64,000 bases of DNA from JBBQXK01 sp038209775 (lineage in GTDB: Bacteria; Pseudomonadota; Alphaproteobacteria; Rhodobacterales; Rhodobacteraceae), in NCBI GenBank assembly GCA_038209775.1, contig JBBQXK010000014.1, positions 10,877-74,876 of the forward strand, in the 5' to 3' direction. Both the position numbers and the translations under genes were made by a program. Of the stretch, positions 32,668-40,712 are shown piece after piece; within the stretch, counting starts at the first letter, position 1, and the number at the start of each line of letters is the position of its first letter. The notes below the pieces were generated by a model, which saw only the letters and a list, made by a program, of their open reading frames with translations, was not told where the DNA came from and searched no databases.

Positions 32668-33459
32668 TCAGGCGGAATGGGCACCGGCGGCAAGGCTGGC
32701 CACGAAGGCCAGCACCTCGGCCACGGGTTTGCCCGCGCCGATTTCCTTGACGATGGCCGATCCCACAACGGCACCATCAGCGACGGACGCGATGGCGCGG
32801 GCCTGTTCGGGGGTGGTGATGCCGAAGCCGACGATCACCGGCAGGTCGGTTGACGCCTTGATGCGGGCAACCTCGGGGGCGACGTCGGCGGACTGGGCGG
32901 CGGCGGCGCCGGTGATGCCGGTGATCGAGACGTAGTAGACGAAGCCCGAGGTATTCTGCAGCACGCGCGGCAGGCGTTTGGCATCGGTGGTGGGGGTGGC
33001 GAGGCGGATGAAGTTGAGGCCGGCCTTTTGCGCGGGGAGGCACAACTCGGCGTCCTCTTCGGGCGGCAGGTCGACGATGATGAGGCCGTCGATGCCTGCC
33101 GTGCGGGCGTCGGTCAGGAAGCGGTCGACGCCACGGGCGTAGATCGGGTTGTAGTAGCCCATGAGGACGATGGGGGTGGTGGCATCCCCCGTGCGGAACG
33201 CCTGCACCATATCAAGCGTCTTCTGCAGCGTCTGCCCGGCCTCAAGCGCACGCTGGCCTGCAAGCTGGATCGTCGGGCCGTCGGCCATCGGATCGGTGAA
33301 CGGCAGGCCCAGTTCGATGATGTCGACCCCGGCCCCCGGCAGGCCCTGCATGATGGCAAGCGAGGTGGCGGCGTCGGGGTCGCCGGCCATGATGTAGGAT
33401 ACGAACGCCTTTTTTCCCTCGGCGCGCAGGCGGGCAAATGTGGTGTCGATCCGCGTCAT
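32668..33459 (-). CDS. trpA: Tryptophan synthase alpha chain
   Basis: Cleaves indole-3-glycerol phosphate to indole, passed to TrpB. The 263-residue TIM barrel has catalytic Glu49 (DIIELGLPFTDP) and Asp60 (DPMADGPTIQ), the phosphate loop GFGITTPEQA and FVYYVSITGITGA. ATG at 33459 follows GGAGACACCC. trpB is 9.5 kb away rather than adjacent. A partial copy of this gene's first 38 codons lies upstream at 34004-34120, with a GNAT gene between. Confidence 0.96.
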   Translation of the reverse strand: MTRIDTTFARLRAEGKKAFVSYIMAGDPDAATSLAIMQGLPGAGVDIIELGLPFTDPMADGPTIQLAGQRALEAGQTLQKTLDMVQAFRTGDATTPIVLMGYYNPIYARGVDRFLTDARTAGIDGLIIVDLPPEEDAELCLPAQKAGLNFIRLATPTTDAKRLPRVLQNTSGFVYYVSITGITGAAAAQSADVAPEVARIKASTDLPVIVGFGITTPEQARAIASVADGAVVGSAIVKEIGAGKPVAEVLAFVASLAAGAHSA

Positions 33460-33515
33460 GGGTGTCTCCGGGCAAGTATTCCGAGACCGGGTTTGCCATG
33501 GCGGCATGGGGGAAA

Positions 33516-34007
33516 TCAATGGGCGGCAATTGGGGGGACAAGGGGAAGCACCATGATCAGGCAGGGGTTTTCGGGGCCCCAGAGTTCGGTCGTCTCGAAC
33601 GCGGGCAGAAAGCCGCAGGCGGTGTAGAAACGGCGGGTGCGGGCATAAAAGGGGTCGGGGTGCGAGGGGCCTATCGTACGCACCACCAGAAGGCGCGCGT
33701 CGTGATCCCGTGCCCACAGGATGATCCCGGCCATCAGCGCCTGACCAAAGCCGCGCCCGTGATGGGCGCGCATGAGGCCCATGCAGGTGATTTCCACCGC
33801 GCCGGGAAGCGTTGCCTGCAGGCAGGCAACGCCGATGGGATTGCTAAGATGCCGGGCTTCGATCATCGGCAGGGCGGACGACGCGGCGACGTAGTGGTCA
33901 AGCGCATCGGGCTGGCCGAACCAGTCGGGCAGATCGTCCAGCACCTGCCGCACCAGAGCCGGGTCGCCCTGCGGGTGGCGAAGGATACCGACGTCTTCGG
34001 CGTTCAC
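33516..34007 (-). CDS. GNAT acetyltransferase
   Basis: A 163-residue N-acetyltransferase of the GNAT fold. The acetyl-CoA loop is HHGRGFGQALM (Q/RxxGxG/A), preceded by ITCMGLMRAHH and followed by FYARTRRFYTACGFLPAFE, a standard C-terminal half. Substrate unknown. Its GTG start forms a GTGA overlap with the stop of a trpA-derived 38-codon frame, so its translation may depend on that fragment. It lies between the fragment and full trpA. Confidence 0.85.
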   Translation of the reverse strand: MNAEDVGILRHPQGDPALVRQVLDDLPDWFGQPDALDHYVAASSALPMIEARHLSNPIGVACLQATLPGAVEITCMGLMRAHHGRGFGQALMAGIILWARDHDARLLVVRTIGPSHPDPFYARTRRFYTACGFLPAFETTELWGPENPCLIMVLPLVPPIAAH

Positions 34008-34120
34008 TGCACCACCGCAGGCGATGTTGCGGCGTCGCGGTCACCGGCCATGATGATGGCCTCGAACGCCTTGCGGCCCTGTCCGCGCAATCGCGCGAAG
34101 GTATCGTCGATCCTGATCAT
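34004..34120 (-). pseudogene. Duplicated 5' end of trpA (38 codons)
   Basis: An open frame beginning MIRIDDTFARLRGQGRKAF matches the first 38 residues of TrpA (MTRIDTTFARLRAEGKKAF...) at 26 of 38 positions without a gap, then ends in TGA where TrpA continues. It lacks all catalytic residues. The stop overlaps the GNAT GTG start. Seen directly in the sequence; the history (insertion of the GNAT gene with duplication of the trpA head) is inference. It may now act as a leader peptide for coupled translation. Confidence 0.8.
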
Positions 34121-34184
34121 CTGGCCGGCCGCCCCCGCCTGTGTTTTCGTGATCTGCGAGGGCATACGGCGGGAAATCAATCCC

Positions 34185-34598
34185 TCAGGCAGCCGTCTGC
34201 GGTTGCACGCCGATCATCCAATGGGTTCCGAACTGGTCCTTCAACATCCCGAAGGCGGGCGACCAGAAGGTGGGCCCCATCGGCACGATCACCGCCCCAC
34301 CCGCCAGCAGCGCATCATAGATGCGGTGGCCTTCGGGCGTCGTTGCGGGTGCTGTCATCACGCTGAACGCCGCCTGGGTGTCGCCCGTAACACTTTCTGG
34401 ATAATCCGAGGCCATCATCACATCGCCGTTCACGCTGAACTGGCCATGCATGACGCGCGCAGAGGAGGGCGCACCCGACCCCCCAGACGCATCGGGATAG
34501 CGCATCAGTTGCAGGTCAGTTGCGCCGAATACGGCGGCGTAGAACTGCATCGCAGCCTCGCAGGTTCCCTGAAAATGGATGTACGGCATGAAAGACAT
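34185..34598 (-). CDS. VOC-family (PhnB/glyoxalase-like) protein
   Basis: A 137-residue protein with the beta-alpha-beta-beta-beta folds of the vicinal oxygen chelate superfamily: PYIHFQGTCEAAMQFYAAVFGATDL, VMHGQFSVNGDVMMASD, and WSPAFGMLKDQFGTHWMIG. It resembles the DUF1428/PhnB-like 3-demethylubiquinone-9 3-methyltransferase-labelled group; activity unknown. ATG at 34598 precedes the conserved start; upstream extension shows no similarity. Confidence 0.85.
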   Translation of the reverse strand: MSFMPYIHFQGTCEAAMQFYAAVFGATDLQLMRYPDASGGSGAPSSARVMHGQFSVNGDVMMASDYPESVTGDTQAAFSVMTAPATTPEGHRIYDALLAGGAVIVPMGPTFWSPAFGMLKDQFGTHWMIGVQPQTAA

Positions 34599-34793
34599 GG
34601 CGGACCTCGCTGCGGTTGGATTGATAGCTAGTCTGGGGCCTCGGGGGCCATTCGCAAAGCCTGAACCTTGGGGCCCAACCCGCCGGAACGGAACCCGACG
34701 ACAGCGGCGATCCGTGATAGGGGGGTCGTTACTGGCCCGCACTCACCGTCGGGGGTCCGGCATGGAAGGGTTCGCGACGCAATGCCCGTGCGC

Positions 34794-36083
34794 CTAGCGG
34801 CGGCGGCGGTGGGCGGGGGGGATCGAGAGGGTGGCGCGGTATTTGGCGATGGTGCGGCGGGCGGGGGCGATGCTGCCCTCGGCCAGCGCTGTCGCAAGGG
34901 CGGCATCGCTGAGGGGGGCGGATTTGTCTTCGGCGGTGACAAGGCGCGCCAGTCGGGCGCGCAGGGCGCCTGCGGCGGGGCCGGTGTCCTGTTCGGCATC
35001 GCGTTTCAGGGCGGCGGTGAACAGGTGGCGCAGCCAGAAGGTGCCCGCCGGTGTGTCGATGGCGGCACCGGCGACGGCGCGGCTGACGGTGCTGATGTGC
35101 AGGGTCAGGGCGCCGGCCACGTCTGCCATCGTCATCGGCACCAGTGCGGTCGCACCTTGGGTGATCAGTGCCTCTTGCCGGCGCAGGATTTCGGAGGCGA
35201 TCCGCAGAAGGGTGGACGACCGGGCTTCAACCTGACGGCAGACCTCTTGGGCGGCCTGGCGCTGGCTGCGGTCGGTGTCGGTCAGGGGGGTGGTGCCGCG
35301 CGGGGCCAGTGTCACGTCGGGCAGGGCCGAGCGGTTGAGCGCCACCTGCCAGCCCGCGCTGGACGGGCTGACAACAAGATCGGGTTCGCGGACGGGGGCC
35401 GAGCCGGGGTCAAAGGCCGCACCGGGTTTGGGGTTCAGGCCACGGATCTGGCGCTGGCGCAGGGTTATGTCGGTGTCCGTCACGCCGCCCAGGCGGGCGA
35501 GGCGCGCAAGGTCGCCCGATGCCAAGAGGTCGAGCCGCCCGAGGACCACGGCCATTGTGGCATCAAGCAGTCCCGCCTCGCGGCATTGCAGTTCAAGGCA
35601 TTCGGCCAGTGTCCGTGCGAAAAGGCCCGCCGGATCGGCGCGCTGCAACTGGTGCAACAGCGCCTCGGCGTCCGGCAGGGACAGGCGGGCGTCGCGGGCG
35701 AGGTCGGGCAGCGGGCGGCCAAGCCAGCCGGAAGGTTCCAGCGCCTCGGCAAAGATCATCGCGGCGGGGCGGAGGGACGGGGGGATAAGGCGGTCAATCT
35801 CGGTGGTGACATGGGCCATGAGGCTGGGCCCTGCACCGCCTGTGGTGGTCGCGATGTCATAGGTCTGGCCGCGCAGGGTGGCCAGCGCCCGCGACCAGCG
35901 CGGCAGCCATTCGCCCGGCGGTGGCGGGGCGAGGCGCAGCCAGGGGTTCTGGGCCGATTGTTCCTCAAGGTACAGGGTCAGGCCGCTGGAATCCTGCCGC
36001 AGCACCCTGATCGACGACGCCAGCCCGAGGTTGAGCGCCAGCCGCTGTGTCTGGCGGATCTCGGTGCGCTGGCGCTGGTTCAT
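34794..36083 (-). CDS. rpoN: RNA polymerase sigma-54 factor (RpoN paralogue)
   Basis: Sigma-54, which needs AAA+ enhancer-binding activators. The 429-residue protein has the glutamine-rich region I (TQRLALNLGLASSIRVLRQD), core-binding region, HTH (TMADVAGALTLHISTVSRAV) and the RpoN box as ARRTIAKYRATLSIP (consensus ARRTVAKYRE). Shorter than the approximately 480-residue E. coli protein. Rhodobacteraceae often carry several rpoN copies; the nif, fla or hprK/ptsN neighbours that would identify its regulon are missing here. Confidence 0.9.
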   Translation of the reverse strand: MNQRQRTEIRQTQRLALNLGLASSIRVLRQDSSGLTLYLEEQSAQNPWLRLAPPPPGEWLPRWSRALATLRGQTYDIATTTGGAGPSLMAHVTTEIDRLIPPSLRPAAMIFAEALEPSGWLGRPLPDLARDARLSLPDAEALLHQLQRADPAGLFARTLAECLELQCREAGLLDATMAVVLGRLDLLASGDLARLARLGGVTDTDITLRQRQIRGLNPKPGAAFDPGSAPVREPDLVVSPSSAGWQVALNRSALPDVTLAPRGTTPLTDTDRSQRQAAQEVCRQVEARSSTLLRIASEILRRQEALITQGATALVPMTMADVAGALTLHISTVSRAVAGAAIDTPAGTFWLRHLFTAALKRDAEQDTGPAAGALRARLARLVTAEDKSAPLSDAALATALAEGSIAPARRTIAKYRATLSIPPAHRRRR

Positions 36084-36185
36084 GGCGGGTCCGTTCGGGG
36101 GATGGTCGGGGAAGGTTAGGCGAGGGGGGCGGGGTGGGCAACCCGGGGTTGATGTGCATGTTGAAGAGGCGAACAGGATGAGGCT

Positions 36186-36276
36186 TTGCGGAACCGCAAT
36201 CAGGGTGCGTGAACCGCAATTTGTGGCCGGAACCGATTTCTTCAAAGAAATCGGCCCGGAGTTTTTGAAAACTCCG
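36186..36276. promoter_or_regulatory. Hairpins and repeats in the rpoN/selD divergent gap
   Basis: The 374-bp gap between rpoN and selD holds no gene. It contains palindrome TTGCGG-AA-CCGCAA (36186-36199), the direct repeat GAACCGCAAT at 36191 and 36211, and two perfect adjacent hairpins, CCGATTTCT-TCAA-AGAAATCGG (36233-36254) and CGGAGTTTT-TG-AAAACTCCG (36257-36276). This part is more A+T-rich than its surroundings. The role is unknown: operator, leader structure or remnant of an element. Confidence 0.5.
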
Positions 36277-36457
36277 AAGTGGCGATGGGTCGGTTGCGGC
36301 GATTCCACAGAGGGCCATGCCGCGCGCGCGATCTTGTGTGCGGGGGGGCGGTCGGGTGGGACCGAACGCCCTCGTCTTGGGGGCCTTGTGCTTGTAGGGA
36401 AGGGGTCTTGCCGGGGTGGCACGGGGGCATGGGCAATTGCGGCACGACGACTGGCCT

Positions 36458-38641
36458 ATGGTGCGCGATCTGGTGCTGGTGGGCGGCGGGCATGCGCATG
36501 CGCTGGTAATGCGGATGTGGGCGATGCGGCCGCAGCCGGGGGTTCGGCTGACGCTGATAAGCCCCGAGGCGGCGGCCCCCTATACCGGCATGCTGCCCGG
36601 TCATGTGGCGGGGCATTACCAACGCGGCGAGCTGATGATCGACCTTTACCGTCTGGCCGAGGCGGCGGGGGCGCGGTTCATCCTTGACCGGGCGGTGGGG
36701 CTGGACCCCGGGGCGCGGCAGCTGATGCTGAACGGGCGGCCGCCGGTCGGGTACGACGTGCTGTCGCTGGATGTGGGGGTGGGGTCGGGGCTGCCCGAGG
36801 TGCCGGGGTTTGATGCGCATGGTGCGGCGGCGCGCCCGTTGGGCGATTTCGCAGAGCGGTGGGCGCGGTTTGTCGAGGCGGCCCCGCCCGCGCCGCAGGT
36901 GGTGGTCGTGGGCGCGGGCGTGGCCGGGGTGGAGGTGTCGCTGGCGATGGCGCACCGGCTGCGGGGGCTGGGGCGGCAACCGGGTATCACCGTGCTGGAA
37001 CGGGGGGCCGAGGCGCTGTCGCATGTGGGGGCGGGGGCGCGGCGGGAGTTGCTGGCGCAGTTGCAGGCGGCGGGGATCGTGCTGATCTGCGAGGCTTCGC
37101 CCCAGAGCGTGGGGCCGGACCGGGTGGTGTTGCGGGACGGGCGGGTGCTGCCGTCGGACTTCACGCTGGCGGTGGCGGGGGCGCGTCCGCAGGGGTGGCT
37201 GGGGGGGGCCGGGCTGGCGCTGCACGAAGGGTTCGTGGTGGTGGGGCCGACGCTGCAATCATCGGATGCGCGGGTGTTTGCGGTGGGGGATTGTGCGCAT
37301 CTGGGCCATGCGCCGCGCCCCAAGGCGGGGGTTTTCGCGGTGCGCGCGGCGGGGGTGCTGCATCAGAACCTGCGCAATGCGTTGGCGGGGGGCAGGCTGC
37401 GCGCCTATTGGCCGCAGCGCGACTATCTGAAACTGGTGTCGCTGGGGGACCGGGTGGCCTTGGCCGACAAGGCGGGGTTGCGGTTGTCGGGGCGAGGCCT
37501 GTGGTGGCTGAAGGACCGGATCGACCGGGCGTTCATGGCGAAGTTCGAGGAATTGCCGGTGATGGCCCCGCGCGTCGTGCCACGAGGGGCCGCCGAGGGG
37601 CTGGCGGCGCTGGCGGCGGGGCCGCCCTTGTGCGGTGGTTGCGGGGCCAAGCTGGGGGCGGCCACCCTGGGGGCGGCGCTGGCGGCGCTGCCGACACCCG
37701 TGCGCGCTGATGTGCTGGCGGGGCCGGGCGATGATGCGGCGGTGCTGCGGGTGGGCGGCGCGTTGCAGGTTATCACCACCGACCATCTGCGCCCGCTGAC
37801 GCGCGACACCCGCCTGATGGCGCGGATCGCGGCCATTCATGCGATGGGGGATGTGCTGGCGATGGGGGCTGTGCCGCAGGCGGCACTGGCGCAGGTGACG
37901 CTGCCCGCCGCAGCCCCGGCGATGCAGGCCGCGATGCTGGCCGAGATCATGGAGGCCGCCGCCGAGGTATTCGGAGCCGAGGGGGCCGAGGTGGTGGGCG
38001 GGCATTCGACCGAAGGGGCGGAACTGGTCATCGGGTTTACCGTGACCGGGGTTGTGCCCGAGGGGAGCGCGTTGCGGCGCAAGGGGGGGGCGCGGGCGGG
38101 GGATGCGCTGGTGCTGACGCGGGCGCTGGGGACCGGCACGGTGCTCGCGGCGCTGATGGCGCAGGCGCGGGTGCCGGGGCTGATCCTGGGTGAGGCGGTG
38201 GCGGCGACCTTTGCCGCGATGACGCGCGGGCAGGGGCCCGGGGCGCGGCTGGTCGCAGCACAGGCGCGGGCGGTGACGGATGTGACGGGGTTCGGGCTGG
38301 CGGGGCATCTGATGGAGATGGTCGAGGCGTCGGGCGTGGGGGCGGTGGTGTCGCTGGGCATGGTGCCGCTGTTGCCGGGGGCGGCGGCGCTGGCGGCGGC
38401 GGGTCAGGCGTCAAGCCTTGCCGCCGCAAACCGGGCGGCGTTGGCGGGGCGGATCACGGTGCCGGATGACCCGCGTACGGGTTTGTTGTGGGACCCGCAG
38501 ACCTGTGGCGGGTTTCTGGCGGCGGTGCCTGCGGACGTGGCGCCGGCGCTGGTGGCGGCATTGCGGGAGGCGGGCGAGGTCGGGGCGTCGGTCATCGGCG
38601 AGGTGGTGGCTGGGCCTGCGGGGATTACCGTGACGGCGTGA
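36458..38641 (+). CDS. selD: SelD fused to an NADH-dehydrogenase-like flavoprotein
   Basis: Selenide, water dikinase makes selenophosphate from selenide and ATP. The 727-residue protein is a fusion: residues 1-370 are a pyridine nucleotide-disulfide-oxidoreductase-like FAD domain (VLVGGGHAHALV, VVVVGAGVAGVEV, RVFAVGDCAHLG), and 385-727 is SelD with Cys392/Cys395/Lys398 in LCGGCGAKLG, GPGDDAAVL and TDVTGFGLAGHLMEM. It uses cysteine, not selenocysteine. Such fusions are known in several phyla; the FAD part may supply reduced selenium. ATG 36458 starts the Rossmann fold. It faces selU with a 3-bp gap. Confidence 0.93.
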   Translation: MVRDLVLVGGGHAHALVMRMWAMRPQPGVRLTLISPEAAAPYTGMLPGHVAGHYQRGELMIDLYRLAEAAGARFILDRAVGLDPGARQLMLNGRPPVGYDVLSLDVGVGSGLPEVPGFDAHGAAARPLGDFAERWARFVEAAPPAPQVVVVGAGVAGVEVSLAMAHRLRGLGRQPGITVLERGAEALSHVGAGARRELLAQLQAAGIVLICEASPQSVGPDRVVLRDGRVLPSDFTLAVAGARPQGWLGGAGLALHEGFVVVGPTLQSSDARVFAVGDCAHLGHAPRPKAGVFAVRAAGVLHQNLRNALAGGRLRAYWPQRDYLKLVSLGDRVALADKAGLRLSGRGLWWLKDRIDRAFMAKFEELPVMAPRVVPRGAAEGLAALAAGPPLCGGCGAKLGAATLGAALAALPTPVRADVLAGPGDDAAVLRVGGALQVITTDHLRPLTRDTRLMARIAAIHAMGDVLAMGAVPQAALAQVTLPAAAPAMQAAMLAEIMEAAAEVFGAEGAEVVGGHSTEGAELVIGFTVTGVVPEGSALRRKGGARAGDALVLTRALGTGTVLAALMAQARVPGLILGEAVAATFAAMTRGQGPGARLVAAQARAVTDVTGFGLAGHLMEMVEASGVGAVVSLGMVPLLPGAAALAAAGQASSLAAANRAALAGRITVPDDPRTGLLWDPQTCGGFLAAVPADVAPALVAALREAGEVGASVIGEVVAGPAGITVTA

Positions 38642-38644
38642 GGG

Positions 38645-39697
38645 TCAGGGGATGGCGTGGATGGCGGTGGTAAGGGCGACAGCCAGCCGGTCGAGCCCCG
38701 CATCGTCCAGCGTATAGGCTTGCACTGTCGCCACGGGCGGGGCGCTGCGGGCGCGGTGGCGGGCGTAGCGGGGGTCGTAGTGGTGCTGGATGAGGCCTGC
38801 GGCCATCGTGGCCACATCGCCGGTGGCGGCTTGCGCGCGCCAGCCTGCGATGATGTCGGCGGCGTGAAGGGGTTGCAGCGCGGCGAGGATGGCATCGAGC
38901 CTTGCGGCATCGGCGACCATGTCGGGATAGGCGTGGACCAGATGCGCCACGCGGGCGGCGGCGGGAGCGGCAATCTCGATCCTCGGGGCCGCTTGCATCG
39001 CTTTCCACAGGGCGGGGGGCAGGCGGAGGTTGCCGATCTTGGCGCTTTCCGCCTCGACCACCACAGGGCGGGTGGGGTCAAGCGAGATGGCGGCCATGGC
39101 CAGCGCCCCCTCGAACGCGCGCTGTGACGGCTGGCCACCGGCAAGGCCGCCGAAGAGTGACCCGCGATGGCGGGCGAGGCCTTCAAGGTCGATCACCTGA
39201 TGGCCAAGGGCGGCAAGGCGGGGCAGGAGGGCGGTCTTGCCCGAGCCGGTATTGCCGTCGATGAGGATGACACGGGCGGGAAAAGGCGCGTCGTACATCG
39301 CCGCCACGACAAGCGCGCGGTAGGCCTTGTAGCCGCCTGCCAGCGTGTCGACCCGCCAGCCGATCTGCGACAGGATCGTGGCGAAAGACCCCGACCGCTG
39401 GCCGCCGCGCCAGCAATAGACGAGCGGGCGCCAGCCGCCGGGTTTGTCGGCCAGCGGCCCCTCAAGATGCGCCGCCGCATTGCGCGCGACGAGGGCGGCA
39501 CCCAGTTTGCGGGCGGTGAAGGGGCTGACCTGTTTGTAGATGGTGCCGACGCGGGCGCGTTCGGCGTCGTCAAGGACGGGCAGGCTGATGGCACCCGGGA
39601 CATGGTCATCCTGCCATTCCGCAGGGGAGCGTACGTCGATGATGCTGTCAAAGCCGAGGGTGGCAAGGTCGGCAAGGGTGGTGAGGGTGACGGGCAT
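38645..39697 (-). CDS. mnmH: tRNA 2-selenouridine synthase
   Basis: Replaces sulfur by selenium in 2-thiouridine at tRNA wobble position 34, using selenophosphate (SelU/MnmH). The 350-residue protein has an N-terminal rhodanese domain with active Cys95 (VYCWRGGQRSGS) and a C-terminal P-loop domain with Walker A GNTGSGKT at 148-155 and EAESAKIG. Its substrate supplier SelD is encoded tail to tail beside it, so the pair makes a self-contained selenouridine module. ATG 39697 begins the rhodanese fold. Confidence 0.95.
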   Translation of the reverse strand: MPVTLTTLADLATLGFDSIIDVRSPAEWQDDHVPGAISLPVLDDAERARVGTIYKQVSPFTARKLGAALVARNAAAHLEGPLADKPGGWRPLVYCWRGGQRSGSFATILSQIGWRVDTLAGGYKAYRALVVAAMYDAPFPARVILIDGNTGSGKTALLPRLAALGHQVIDLEGLARHRGSLFGGLAGGQPSQRAFEGALAMAAISLDPTRPVVVEAESAKIGNLRLPPALWKAMQAAPRIEIAAPAAARVAHLVHAYPDMVADAARLDAILAALQPLHAADIIAGWRAQAATGDVATMAAGLIQHHYDPRYARHRARSAPPVATVQAYTLDDAGLDRLAVALTTAIHAIP

Positions 39698-39755
39698 GGG
39701 GGCCTTGTAGCGCAGGCGCGCGGCAATGGGAAATGCGGTTCTGGCGGGGCGGAGA

Positions 39756-39800
39756 CGGGGGCCTGCCCCCGAACCCCCGGAGTATTTGGGCAAGGTGAAG
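39756..39800 (+). repeat. Composite hairpin/TATTT dispersed repeat, copy D
   Basis: Stem CGGGGGC-CT-GCCCCCG (39756-39771), then CCCCCGGAGTATTTGGGCAA and GGTGAAG (39774-39800). It lies in the divergent gap between mnmH and the DUF1287 gene, so a simple terminator role is unlikely for this copy. Confidence 0.82.
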
Positions 39801-39881
39801 CTGGAAGGGGAGGGGCAGGATTCTGCCGACGGGGTTGGCGCGGGATGGACGGGACGGGGGGTTGGGGCGCATCTTTCCGGG

Positions 39882-40484
39882 ATGCAGCGGCGGTTGGTCT
39901 TGGGCGGGCTATTGGCGGTGGGCCTTGTCGGGGCCGCGCGGGCCGATGACATTGCGGTGCGGCTGGTGGCGGCGGCGCGGGCGCAGGTGGGGGTGACCAC
40001 GGTGTATGACCCGGCCTATGTGACGCTGGATTTTCCCGGGGGTGATATCGACCGGACGCGCGGGGTCTGCACGGACGTGCTGATCCGGGCCTTTCGCGAC
40101 GGGCTGGGGATTGATCTGCAAAGCGCCGTCAACCGCGACATGAGGTCGGCGTTTCGCAGCTATCCGCAGACATGGGGGCTTTCGCGGCCCGACCGCAACA
40201 TCGACCACCGCCGTGTGGGCAACCTGCGTCGGCTGTTCGAGCGGGCGGGGGCGGAGGTGACGGACGGGTATCTGGCGGGCGATATCGTGTCGGTGATGCT
40301 GCCGGGGAACCTGCCGCATATCATGGTGGTGTCGGATGTGGCGGGGGCGACGGGGCAGCCGATGGTGCTGCACAACATCGGGGCGGGGGCGCAAGAGGAG
40401 GACCGGGTGGGCGAGTATCCCGTGACCGGCCATTACCGGCTGACGCCGGAGGCGCTGGAGCGGTTGCGGGCGCTGGGGTTATGA
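39882..40484 (+). CDS. Secreted DUF1287 protein
   Basis: A 200-residue exported protein: signal peptide (1-23, MQRRLVLGGLLAVGLVGAARA) then the DUF1287 body, which has an NlpC/P60-like look: GVCTDVLIRAFRDGLGIDLQ (possible catalytic Cys), NIDHRRVGNL, GDIVSVMLPGNLPHIMVVSD (possible His) and GHYRLTPEAL at the C-terminus. A role in cell-wall or amide-bond hydrolysis is a guess from fold. A broken copy of its last third follows directly downstream. Confidence 0.85.
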   Translation: MQRRLVLGGLLAVGLVGAARADDIAVRLVAAARAQVGVTTVYDPAYVTLDFPGGDIDRTRGVCTDVLIRAFRDGLGIDLQSAVNRDMRSAFRSYPQTWGLSRPDRNIDHRRVGNLRRLFERAGAEVTDGYLAGDIVSVMLPGNLPHIMVVSDVAGATGQPMVLHNIGAGAQEEDRVGEYPVTGHYRLTPEALERLRALGL

Positions 40485-40518
40485 GCGGGGCGCGCGCCGG
40501 GGGCTTGGTGGATCAGCG

Positions 40519-40712
40519 GGGCGATCCCGGGATGTGGCGTTGCTGCGGGGGGCTGTCGGCTGTCGTGATCCGGTCGGGCAGGGTGGGGTTTCGGGGCCGC
40601 CGACGGTGCTTTGCAACCTTGGGGCGGACGCGGGGCCGGGCGGGCGTTGATGCGGCGACCGGCCGCTACCGGCTGGCGCCGGAGGCGGAAGCGCGGCTGC
40701 GGCTGCCGGGGT
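40519..40712 (+). pseudogene. Decayed copy of the DUF1287 3' end
   Basis: Directly after the DUF1287 gene, the same strand encodes PPTVLCNLGADAG (40597-40635; intact gene PMVLHNIGAGA) and, after a frameshift, GRYRLAPEAEARLR (40661-40702; intact gene GHYRLTPEALERLR). Weaker similarity to the VSVMLPG..MVVSD part extends back to about 40519. There is a stop (TGA 40648) and a +1 shift between the blocks, so it is not translated as such. The last 47 bases overlap the 3' end of the luxR-type gene in antisense. Confidence 0.7.
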
